Of a stretch of 42,921 bases of DNA, positions 10,012-15,733 are shown in pieces. The position numbers were made by a program, and so were the translations under genes. Positions within the stretch are counted from its first letter, which is position 1. Each line of letters starts with the position of its first letter. The stretch comes from an uncultured Lachnospiraceae bacterium (GTDB lineage: Bacteria; Bacillota; Clostridia; Lachnospirales; Lachnospiraceae), in contig CADCIK010000021.1 of NCBI GenBank assembly GCA_902801415.1, positions 1 through 42,921 on the forward strand, in the 5' to 3' direction. The notes under the pieces were generated by a model, which saw nothing but the letters and a program-made list of their open reading frames with translations, was not told the DNA's origin and did no database searches.

Positions 10012-11013
10012 TTAGTTTTTGGCCGCCTTAGCTGCCATCTTGGCTTCTACTTTTTCGTTGAAAGCCTTCACATCGTCTGCCTGGACTTCGTTGAACCAAT
10101 TTGTCTTGCGGGCGATGATAAAGATCACGATCAGGTACACAGCGTCTTTCACGACACTGACGATCATATCAGCGACCGGGATCTCGGCGGTCAATTTCAC
10201 AATTCCAAAGCCCATCGTGTAGAAAACAGCCATATTATTGGCGATGTGCGCGGCACTGGATGCTTCCAGACCTCTTGTTGTCTTGGCCATAAAGCCCCAG
10301 ATCAGGCCGCTGACCAGTACTGAAATCACGCCGGCGAGTTTATAGGGATGGCCGGCGGTGAATACCAGCGCTGAGACAACGATGGCGACGATCGGTATTT
10401 TGACCCAGCTGCCGATCGTCTGCAGGAAGAATCCACGGAAAATGTACTCCTCCGCGATGCACTGGAGCGGTCCCATGATGGTGAGAGCCAAGAAGGACAG
10501 AACCGTAAAGCGGTTGATGCCGTCTCCGCCGCCTTCCACAAGGTTCGTGATAAGGGCGGGGATGCCGACGATCACGATGGCGATCAGGAAGCACTTGAAG
10601 AACAGCTTCCAGTTCCAGCCTCCTCTGGAAGAGGAATAGGAAGAAAACGGCCTGTCCTTGACAATCTTGCTCGCAATCCAGAGAAAGGGGATCAAAATCG
10701 CAAGACCGCCCAGGTTAACCATCACGCCTGCCACTGAGCTCACGTCCATATTCTCGTAGCCGCTAAGCAATACGCCGCTTGCTTCAACCGCTTCATGATT
10801 CAGCTTCACCAGCGCATAGATCGCTCCTGAGCCGATGGTAAGGTACAGAATTCCCAGGACCAGACCTACGAGGAGCGGTTTGTACCATTTGTAGGAGATG
10901 AATCTCCTGCCGTAGGTTACATATTCGTGCTGCTGATCGAAGGTTTCCTGTAATTCGGAGTTGTTCTGTATTTCTTTGTTATTAAAGTCATTATTATTCT
11001 GTTCGTTATACAT
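10012..11013 (-). CDS. CPBP family intramembrane metalloprotease
   Basis: A 333-residue membrane protein. Residues 1-40 are a polar, Asn/Gln-rich cytoplasmic tail; about eight hydrophobic segments follow. The CPBP (ABI, CAAX-protease-like) motifs are EEYIFRG (Glu188-Glu189), TAGHPYK (His near 221) and a late SAAHIANN (His near 256). Family members are intramembrane glutamate proteases, some linked to peptide maturation or self-immunity to bacteriocins; no peptide gene is seen beside it. AAAGGAG lies 8 bp before the ATG. The start codon is inside one arm of an 11-bp inverted repeat that flanks the promoter (see the promoter entry). Confidence 0.88.
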   Translation of the reverse strand: MYNEQNNNDFNNKEIQNNSELQETFDQQHEYVTYGRRFISYKWYKPLLVGLVLGILYLTIGSGAIYALVKLNHEAVEASGVLLSGYENMDVSSVAGVMVNLGGLAILIPFLWIASKIVKDRPFSSYSSSRGGWNWKLFFKCFLIAIVIVGIPALITNLVEGGGDGINRFTVLSFLALTIMGPLQCIAEEYIFRGFFLQTIGSWVKIPIVAIVVSALVFTAGHPYKLAGVISVLVSGLIWGFMAKTTRGLEASSAAHIANNMAVFYTMGFGIVKLTAEIPVADMIVSVVKDAVYLIVIFIIARKTNWFNEVQADDVKAFNEKVEAKMAAKAAKN

Positions 11014-11065
11014 AGCTGACTTCTCCTTTCCCTAATAAAATAATACCCTGTGTCAGCTATGTCAA
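11010..11065 (-). promoter_or_regulatory. Promoter flanked by an 11-bp inverted repeat, for the CPBP gene
   Basis: On the minus strand TTGACA (plus 11060-11065), 17 bp and TATTTT (plus 11037-11042) make a strong sigma-70-type promoter. A perfect inverted repeat ACATAGCTGAC/GTCAGCTATGT occupies plus 11010-11020 and 11052-11062. One arm overlaps the -35 box and the other carries the ATG start codon. Because the upstream arm precedes the likely transcription start, a DNA operator is more likely than an mRNA hairpin. Confidence 0.6.
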
Positions 11066-11074
11066 TTTCTGCAA

Positions 11075-11176
11075 AAATAGACCTCTGGGGTGGTTTATGG
11101 ACACATGTCCACTAAAATAGACCTCTGGGGTAGTTTGTAGACACATGTCCACTAACTACCCCAGAGGTCTATTTCC
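11075..11176. repeat. Family D palindromic repeat, copy 1
   Basis: Two direct units beginning AATAGACCTCTGGGGTRGTTT, about 40 bp apart (11077 and 11117), are followed by one inverted unit AACTACCCCAGAGGTCTATT. The second and third can pair as a long hairpin around GACACATGTCC. Related copies are at 40612, 41509 and 42721. Confidence 0.85.
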
Positions 11177-11181
11177 AAAGC

Positions 11182-11214
11182 AAAAAGGATACAGGCCCTT
11201 CAGGACCTGTATCC
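11182..11214 (-). terminator. Terminator after the DUF2828 gene, related to family A
   Basis: Seventeen bases after the stop at 11231, the minus strand reads GGATACAGG-TCCTGAAGGG-CCTGTATCC followed by TTTTTG. The 9-bp stem is perfect. It looks like a shortened family A element with a real T tract. Confidence 0.8.
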
Positions 11215-11230
11215 TTAATTATTTACTTAT

Positions 11231-12700
11231 TTATGCCACTTCGATAGCCGCGTATCTCTCGGAACCGATGATCTTCTCCATCGCCTCGACAGGGTTCAGG
11301 CCGATGCACTGCATCACCTGACGGAACACCGCCGCAGACTGGCCACTCGCCAGCTGCACGCCCGTGCGCCCCTTGTCGGCATGGAAGACATCGTGGCGGC
11401 TCGCCACATTCCAGAAGATGATGTTGGGGATCTGGTAGCCGAACTTTCTGAACTTCTGCGCCATCTTCTCGTAGAAAGTCCAGTTCTTGTTGCCGCAGAA
11501 GTCGATCTCCATATCAGAGATCACGATCAGGGACTTCGGCATCTCTTCTGCAGGCACACGATACCTCACGGCGATTTCCAGCACATGCTTGAAAGCCGCT
11601 TCCAGGTTCGTGTTGTTCGCCCAGTCCTTCATGTCGATGCTTCGCAGCTTCTGAGCCAAAGTATCGCCCTTCAGCACCTGAATCCTGGAAGTCCCGGAGA
11701 AGGACATGAACATGTTGTGGTAAGCGCCGGTGTTCCGCTCCGCGAAGTACACCGCCAGTCCGACAGATGTCGCCAACGGCCTGCCAAACATGGAGCCGGA
11801 CGTGTCCGCAATGACCAGCGCGTTGGTCCCCGCTTCCACATAATCCGGCAGCTGGCGCCACTGGGCCTCCAGCACATCATCTTCCCTGATCCTGCATCCG
11901 TTCCAGTGCATCTCCATCACCTTTTCGATGATGTCGTACGGATACAGCGTCGCGGAGTGCACTGTCTCCTCACCGCGCACCGCCCTCTGCACAAACTCGC
12001 CAAAGCGCTCCTCATCGTGCCTCATGAAGGCATTTCTGTAGATCATCATCGCCCTGGACGGAACTTCCGCATAGCGGATCTCATCCCAACGGCCGGCGGA
12101 CATCAGTGTTTCGACAACGCCGATCTGTCTGCGCATCGCGCGCACCAGTCTCTTGAACTCGTACACAGAGTAGCCCAGCTTCCTCGCTGTCAAAACACCA
12201 ATCTTCCTGGTGTTCTCAGAAGAAGCATCCGCGGTCTTGATCCACTTTGCGAGCAGAGAGATCGCGTTGCCGGCCTCCATGTTCATGCGGTCCTCTTCGA
12301 ACTGCTTCTTCATAGCAGCCCACATCTCATCTTCCAGAGGCGTTCCGATCAGGCAGTACATGTCGTCGTAACGACCGTATACACCGATCAGATCCAGGTT
12401 GGGACGCAGCCCCTCCGGATGGTATTGGGCCATGTACTGCAGGATCGTGCGGAACGTCTGTCTCTCACCAAGGCCGCCGCGCACGTCTCGCGCGTAGAAC
12501 GCGATCCTTGTCGCGAACAGCGGGTCCGCCTTCCAGGCCTCGGAGAAAAGACGGGTGATCCGCTCCTTGTCAGCCGTGCGGAGTGAACCGACGGTCCCAA
12601 AGAAATCCAGTCGGGCATCGCCCGTAGTGTTCAGCGCTACGGCTCCATTTTCAGTTCTTGTAAATGCGGCGTTCAGTCGCGCCGCTTCAGCGAAATGCAT
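11231..12700 (-). CDS. DUF2828 protein: TROVE-like helical domain plus vWA domain (Ro60-like)
   Basis: A 489-residue protein from an ATG 10 bp after AAGGAGG. Residues about 20-285 match the DUF2828 helical part, recognisable by TTGDARLDFFGTVG (25-38), AFYARDVRGGLGERQTF (67-83), YGRYDDMYCL (108-117), VVETLMSAGRWDEIRYAEVPSRAM (195-218) and TLYPYDIIEKVM (251-262). Residues about 290-480 are a vWA domain with an intact MIDAS: DTSGSM (Asp299, Ser301, Ser303), Thr364 in WANNTN and Asp396 in ISDMEID. DUF2828 shares its order of a HEAT/TROVE-like ring region plus vWA with Ro60, which binds misfolded RNA and Y RNAs; RNA binding is inferred, not shown. The 577 bp upstream hold tRNA-like RNAs and no protein gene, which supports an RNA partner. 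The eukaryotic and bacterial family has no settled function. Confidence 0.85.
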   Translation of the reverse strand: MHFAEAARLNAAFTRTENGAVALNTTGDARLDFFGTVGSLRTADKERITRLFSEAWKADPLFATRIAFYARDVRGGLGERQTFRTILQYMAQYHPEGLRPNLDLIGVYGRYDDMYCLIGTPLEDEMWAAMKKQFEEDRMNMEAGNAISLLAKWIKTADASSENTRKIGVLTARKLGYSVYEFKRLVRAMRRQIGVVETLMSAGRWDEIRYAEVPSRAMMIYRNAFMRHDEERFGEFVQRAVRGEETVHSATLYPYDIIEKVMEMHWNGCRIREDDVLEAQWRQLPDYVEAGTNALVIADTSGSMFGRPLATSVGLAVYFAERNTGAYHNMFMSFSGTSRIQVLKGDTLAQKLRSIDMKDWANNTNLEAAFKHVLEIAVRYRVPAEEMPKSLIVISDMEIDFCGNKNWTFYEKMAQKFRKFGYQIPNIIFWNVASRHDVFHADKGRTGVQLASGQSAAVFRQVMQCIGLNPVEAMEKIIGSERYAAIEVA

Positions 12701-12735
12701 AGTCGTCTTCCTCCTTTCCGCTGTAGTTTATTTCT

Positions 12736-12756
12736 TATCCCGCGGGCACTTCTTTG
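12736..12756 (-). other. Hairpin in the DUF2828 leader
   Basis: A 7-bp perfect stem GCACTTC/GAAGTGC encloses a 7-nt loop, 36-56 bp before the DUF2828 start codon. It sits between the ribosome binding site region and the larger C-bulged stem. Confidence 0.5.
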
Positions 12757-12782
12757 GCCGAAGTGCGTACGCTATTGGCTTC

Positions 12783-12839
12783 GCGTATTGTGCGCTTTAT
12801 CCGGAGCACGAATGCTCCAGGCTTTGCGCACAAGTACGC
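12783..12839 (-). ncRNA. Candidate structured RNA: long stem with one bulged C and a UUCG-capped hairpin
   Basis: On the minus strand GCGTACTTGTGCGC (plus 12839-12826) pairs with GCGCACAATACGC (plus 12795-12783): 13 base pairs with a single unpaired C. Inside lies GGAGCA-TTCG-TGCTCC, a UUCG-capped 6-bp hairpin. The Ro-binding stem of Y RNAs is known for a conserved bulged cytidine near a helix end, so this 57-nt element could be a Y-like stem or a leader of the DUF2828 mRNA. It lies 83 bp before that gene. The fold is plain from sequence; the role is inference. Confidence 0.45.
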
Positions 12840-12870
12840 CTTGGCCGAAGGCCGGCGGGCGTTAAAGTCA

Positions 12871-12947
12871 TGACCCTTTTAATAGCGGATTCGAACCACT
12901 TACCAGATTAACAGTCTGCCTTACCAATGGTATTGCTGTAAGGGTCA
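12871..12947 (-). ncRNA. tRNA-like RNA 2, with an Asn(GTT)-type anticodon arm
   Basis: Seventy-seven nt bounded by an 8-bp terminal stem TGACCCTT/AAGGGTCA. Inside are a canonical anticodon arm CAGA-CTGTTAA-TCTG (anticodon GTT in a standard 7-nt loop) and a canonical T arm AGTGG-TTCGAAT-CCGCT. The D region holds TTGGTA but no normal D stem, the variable loop is only about 2-3 nt, and five extra bases (ATTAA) separate the T stem from the terminal stem. It is therefore unlikely to be a normal tRNA; a degenerate tRNA-Asn or a tRNA mimic fits better. No CCA is encoded. Confidence 0.55.
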
Positions 12948-12981
12948 CATATTCAGGATGCTGTTTCGTAACGGGATGTGT

Positions 12982-13081
12982 TCGATCTATTATTGCTGTG
13001 AGCATCCCTTTGAGATATTGCAGTGAACACCCATCAGAGGTGTTGCATCCAACATCCATTTGAGGTGTTGCATCGAACATC
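12982..13081 (-). repeat. Four 25-bp tandem repeats between the two tRNA-like RNAs
   Basis: Minus-strand unit GATGTTCGATGCAACACCTC + AAATG at 13081-13057, with variants at 13056-13032 and 13031-13007 and a degenerate fourth at 13006-12982. The period is exactly 25 bp. The first three can form a small TGTT-N6-AACA (or AATA) hairpin each, and differences keep that pairing in the first two. No spacer exists between units, so it is not a CRISPR array. Confidence 0.85.
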
Positions 13082-13088
13082 TCACTAA

Positions 13089-13198
13089 GCCGGCGGGTTG
13101 GACTTGAACCAACAACATCTGTATCCCAACGTGGCTGCTGTTAAAATCCCGAACAGGATTTGTTTTTTCCAGCGCTCTACCATTTGAGCTACCACCGA
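13089..13198 (-). ncRNA. tRNA-like RNA 1 with an extended insert in place of the anticodon arm
   Basis: On the minus strand TCGGTGG, then TA at positions 8-9, D arm GCTC-AAATGGTA-GAGC with the GG pair, then about 60 nt instead of the usual 23, then T arm GTTGG-TTCAAGT-CCAAC and the 3' strand CCGCCGG, which pairs with the 5' strand (7 bp, two G-U). The insert can form GCTG/CAGC enclosing an AAATCC/GGATTT hairpin with a TGTTCG loop. No standard anticodon arm is visible and no CCA follows. D arm, T arm and acceptor are too complete for chance. Bacterial Y RNAs (YrlA) are known tRNA mimics that keep D and T arms while the anticodon position is replaced; here the ends lie at the acceptor instead. 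Confidence 0.65.
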
Positions 13199-13227
13199 CA
13201 TATTCTCAATATCATATTGTTTGATCC

Positions 13228-13264
13228 TGACGCCTGCAGATGCTCCTGCGCCTGCAGGCGTCGG
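13228..13264 (-). terminator. Strong hairpin after the small HTH gene
   Basis: An 11-bp perfect stem GACGCCTGCAG/CTGCAGGCGTC with a 12-nt loop lies 16 bp after the stop at 13278. No T tract follows, so it may be a weak terminator or processing site between the HTH mRNA and tRNA-like RNA 1. Confidence 0.45.
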
Positions 13265-13277
13265 ATAATTTGTGGTT

Positions 13278-13535
13278 TCATACGCACTTGCTCATCACGT
13301 TGTCTACCGCGACAATCTCATCCATGGTGACATCAAACATTGCTGCTAAGATCACCAGGTTGTCGATAGTCGGCATGGATGTGCCGTGGATCCACTTGTA
13401 GATCGCCTGCGGTGTCGCAAAACCAAATACTGCCTGCATATCCTTTACAGACATGCCTGCTTCGATTCGTAAGTGGTCAATGTTTTGACCTGTTGCGACT
13501 GTGTTGATGTAAGGAATGCCCCTCATGCCCATCAT
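13278..13535 (-). CDS. Small XRE-like helix-turn-helix protein
   Basis: An 85-residue protein from an ATG 6 bp after AGGAGG. Residues about 16-75 form one HTH (GQNIDHLRIEAGMSVKDMQ, recognition part TPQAIYKWIHGTSMPTIDNL). It lacks a second domain, so it is probably a DNA-binding regulator or an autorepressor. It sits directly upstream of the tRNA-like RNAs and DUF2828, in the same direction, so it may control that locus; this is inferred from position. Confidence 0.82.
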   Translation of the reverse strand: MMGMRGIPYINTVATGQNIDHLRIEAGMSVKDMQAVFGFATPQAIYKWIHGTSMPTIDNLVILAAMFDVTMDEIVAVDNVMSKCV

Positions 13536-13581
13536 ATCGCACCTCCTATGTTCCGGCAGCGCCGGCCCACAGGGGTGCCGG

Positions 13582-13707
13582 TTATGCTGCCATTGCCTTG
13601 TTATGTCTTATTTCATTAGCCTTTGCGCTTTCTGCGCGACCCGGCTGATCCTTCTCCCGCAGCGGGAGCGGATTCGCATAACTGTTTTTCAATGTTTGCT
13701 TTTTCAT
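13582..13707 (-). CDS. Hypothetical 41-residue basic mini-protein
   Basis: A short frame starts at ATG 13707 (MKKQTLKNSYANPLP) with a very good ribosome binding site (TTAAGGAGAACTCAAAG before ATG) and ends with TAA, 46 bp before the HTH gene. The product is rich in Lys, Arg and Asn with no hydrophobic segment. I do not recognise it. The ribosome binding site is the main evidence that it is translated. Confidence 0.5.
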   Translation of the reverse strand: MKKQTLKNSYANPLPLREKDQPGRAESAKANEIRHNKAMAA

Positions 13708-13769
13708 CTTTGAGTTCTCCTTAAAATTCATCATCGAGCAGGGGTCCCCTACTCGGTTGACCGTTTGCC

Positions 13770-13814
13770 GGTAAATGCATCTTCGTGCAAGCACGAGCTG
13801 CACTTACCAGATTA
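13770..13814 (-). other. Structured leader of the 41-residue ORF sharing 14 nt with tRNA-like RNA 2
   Basis: On the minus strand GGTAAGTGCA pairs with TGCATTTACC (10 bp with one G-U), enclosing CGTGC-TT-GCACG. Plus 13801-13814 (CACTTACCAGATTA) is identical to plus 12897-12910 inside tRNA-like RNA 2, so a tRNA-derived fragment appears to be reused here. Confidence 0.5.
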
Positions 13815-13819
13815 GCGCA

Positions 13820-13851
13820 CAAAAAAGCCGCCCGTCCATCGGACAAGCGGC
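13820..13851 (-). terminator. Rho-independent terminator after the 56-residue ORF
   Basis: Minus strand GCCGCTTGTCC-GAT-GGACGGGCGGC is fully paired as RNA (two U-G pairs) and is followed by TTTTTTG. It lies 33 bp after the stop at 13884. Confidence 0.85.
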
Positions 13852-13883
13852 AGTCTGAGCAATCTATATGCTGACAAATCTGA

Positions 13884-14054
13884 CTATTCGGGTATGCGCG
13901 TGAGGGCACCCCGCTTCAGATATCCACTTGATCCGGTCGCAATGAGGCATGCAGGAATAAACCAATCAGCTTTTTCAGCTGTAGGCATACTTGTTCCCTG
14001 AAGATCATACGGGCGATATGAAATTGTGAGGTTGAACGTATTTCTCTTCAACAT
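13884..14054 (-). CDS. Hypothetical 56-residue protein
   Basis: Start chosen at ATG 14054 (MLKRNTFNLTISYRPY), 6 bp after AAAGGA, rather than a longer in-frame start at 14093. It ends at TAG 13884 and a clear terminator follows, which supports a real transcription unit. The sequence is mixed polar/hydrophobic with no motif I recognise. It opens the cluster of mini-genes upstream of the tRNA-like RNAs. Confidence 0.5.
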   Translation of the reverse strand: MLKRNTFNLTISYRPYDLQGTSMPTAEKADWFIPACLIATGSSGYLKRGALTRIPE

Positions 14055-14199
14055 TGCCGTTCCTTTCCGGATCAGTGATCCTGTTTTATTCATCTTTCGA
14101 TACTATAACATGAATTGTTTGCTGTGTCATTATACTGGAGGTATAAAATTGTGGGGTTTCTTGGAGCCAATCTCTGTTTTTGGGTTGCTATCCCGGATT

Positions 14200-14700
14200 T
14201 TCTGGTTTCCTTCCCGGTTTCTGGTTCCACTAACTTCCCTTTTATCAGCATCCTATCGGGCATCTCGGAAAAGTGGTTCCACTAACTTTTCTTATGTTGA
14301 CATCTTATCGGGTATCTTGACAAAGTGGACCCACTAACTTTTTTAATGCTGTATTCTTATCGGGTACCTCCACAAGGGTCCATAATCCCCCTCTCCACTA
14401 TCTTTTCAGAAATTATCTTCTTGGTGTAGCCTGACAGCTAGCCGGAGCACCGATAAAAACTTGCGAAACTGCCTCCTTGGTGTAATTTTTTGAACAACTC
14501 TACTAAGATTAGAAAAAGGCCATTCCTGTTGGAGCAAAATTTTACCTCAAGATACCCGATAAAATCCGTCAAATTGATTTTTTAGTGAGCGCATTTTTCA
14601 AGATGCCCGATAAAATCCAAAATAATGATTTCTTAGTGATGGGATTTTCTGAGATACCCGATAGGAAGCCAACGAATGCGGTTCTTAGTGGTATCAAAAA
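14200..14700. repeat. Facing array E: three direct and three inverted 52-bp units
   Basis: This region between 14055 and 14764 has no convincing gene. CACTAAC occurs at 14228, 14280 and 14332 and TATCGGG at 14254, 14306 and 14358 (period 52). The inverted set has CCCGATA at 14555, 14606 and 14657 and TTAGTG at 14582, 14633 and 14685 (period 51-52). The two sets face each other across about 190 bp and could pair as a long cruciform or RNA hairpin. Within units, AAGTGGTTCCACT forms a small hairpin. The 52-bp period is about five helical turns. Confidence 0.85.
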
Positions 14701-14728
14701 ACGCGCCGCCCCAATGGGCAGCGCGCAG
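14696..14728 (-). terminator. Rho-independent terminator after the HTH/zinc-ribbon gene
   Basis: Minus strand CGCGCTGCCC-ATT-GGGGCGGCGCG followed by TTTTTTG, 37 bp after the stop at 14765. Confidence 0.85.
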
Positions 14729-14764
14729 CAAGCATCTAAACTCAGTTACATCAGTTCTTGAAGA

Positions 14765-15529
14765 TTACCTCTTCTTATAAAGGATCAGCTCCGGATTCTC
14801 CCCATCCTTCTCATAAGTGCAGACAAGGATGAACTCCATATTTGCAAGCACTCCAAAGCACAGCCCCTCCACGATCTCGGACTCCAGCTGGTTGCCCAGA
14901 TAGGTTGTCTGGTCATCGAGGAATTTCACTTTCATTCCGTTGGGAAGGCGATACTCAAGGTTGACATATTTGCCGACCAGCGCGTTCAGCTTGTCAAGTT
15001 GGGGCATGCCTTCGATGTGAAGGTCGTTGATCTCGGTGATGAGCTGTTTTTTGAACGATTCGAATTGACCATCGTCGCTGAGCTCGTCGTAGCGCTTCCA
15101 GTAGTCGAGCTTGGGCAGCATCTGCTGCATGTAGGTGCGCGCCTGCTCCTCAGTGAAGCCCTGCTGTACCATGTTGGGCACGCAGACGCGGATCAGGTCG
15201 TCCATGTCGCTGTATGTGTAAGTGCCGTCCGCGTAGCACCACTGGCAATAGTCCTCGTTGAGCGAGCCATCCTTGTTCCTGCCGATGATCGCGTCGTCGA
15301 GCGGCATGCCGCAGCACTGGCAGATCAGCTGCCTCGGGGAGCCGAGGAGCGTGTTGATCGAAACATTGAATTCTTTGGACAGGATCCGAAGAGTGTCTGT
15401 GTTGGGCTGCGTATCGCCGTTTTCCCATCGGCTCACCGCCTGCCTCGTGACCATCAGACGCTCTGCCATCTGGTCCTGGGTCAGTTTGTTCTTCTCGCGA
15501 AGTGATCTGAGTATATCTTTGGTCTCCAT
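14765..15529 (-). CDS. XRE-family regulator with zinc-ribbon domain
   Basis: Start set at ATG 15529 (METKDILRSLREK), about 10 bp after GGGAGG; the in-frame GTG nine bases earlier overlaps that site. The 254-residue product has an XRE HTH at residues about 5-60 (TQDQMAERLMVTRQAVSRWENG), then a zinc ribbon with CQCCGMPL (about 71-78) and YCQWCYADG (about 95-103), and a C-terminal domain of about 80 residues of unknown role. HTH plus putative zinc ribbon is a common Firmicute layout. The C-terminal part may bind a ligand. It is transcribed alone, with a good terminator. Confidence 0.85.
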   Translation of the reverse strand: METKDILRSLREKNKLTQDQMAERLMVTRQAVSRWENGDTQPNTDTLRILSKEFNVSINTLLGSPRQLICQCCGMPLDDAIIGRNKDGSLNEDYCQWCYADGTYTYSDMDDLIRVCVPNMVQQGFTEEQARTYMQQMLPKLDYWKRYDELSDDGQFESFKKQLITEINDLHIEGMPQLDKLNALVGKYVNLEYRLPNGMKVKFLDDQTTYLGNQLESEIVEGLCFGVLANMEFILVCTYEKDGENPELILYKKR

Positions 15530-15611
15530 AAAGCACACCTCCCGTATTAATTATAACTATATTATGCTTTACGGAGGCGCTGCTAACAAGCAACCTGCTG
15601 TTGCGCCAGAT

Positions 15612-15715
15612 TGCAGACGCTGTCCTGCAGCGTCTGACTGCAGATTCCGTCCTGCAGCACTAAACCGGCGCGCCGAACTGGAGCAATAATTGAAAGCTCC
15701 AAGCCGGCGCGCCAG
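15612..15715. repeat. Hairpin-rich gap after the asparaginase gene
   Basis: CAGACGCTG-TCCTG-CAGCGTCTG (about 15613-15636) is one hairpin. Two GGCGCGCC blocks (about 15667 and 15703) flank GGAGC...GCTCC and can make a second nested hairpin. It may terminate ansA, but no T tract is seen. Confidence 0.5.
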
Positions 15716-15733
15716 CACGAATCTGATTTCTGC

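Noticed and set aside
11381-12586. 401-codon plus-strand frame
   Set aside because: Antisense shadow of the DUF2828 gene, rich in His and Arg with no start signals.
12868-13080. 70-codon minus-strand frame
   Set aside because: It runs through the 25-bp repeats and tRNA-like RNA 2; no ribosome binding site, and the RNA structure explains the sequence better.
12982-13081. Possible CRISPR array
   Set aside because: The units are contiguous with no spacers and no cas gene is present.
13721-13909. 62-codon minus-strand frame
   Set aside because: It spans a strong terminator and the structured leader and has no ribosome binding site.
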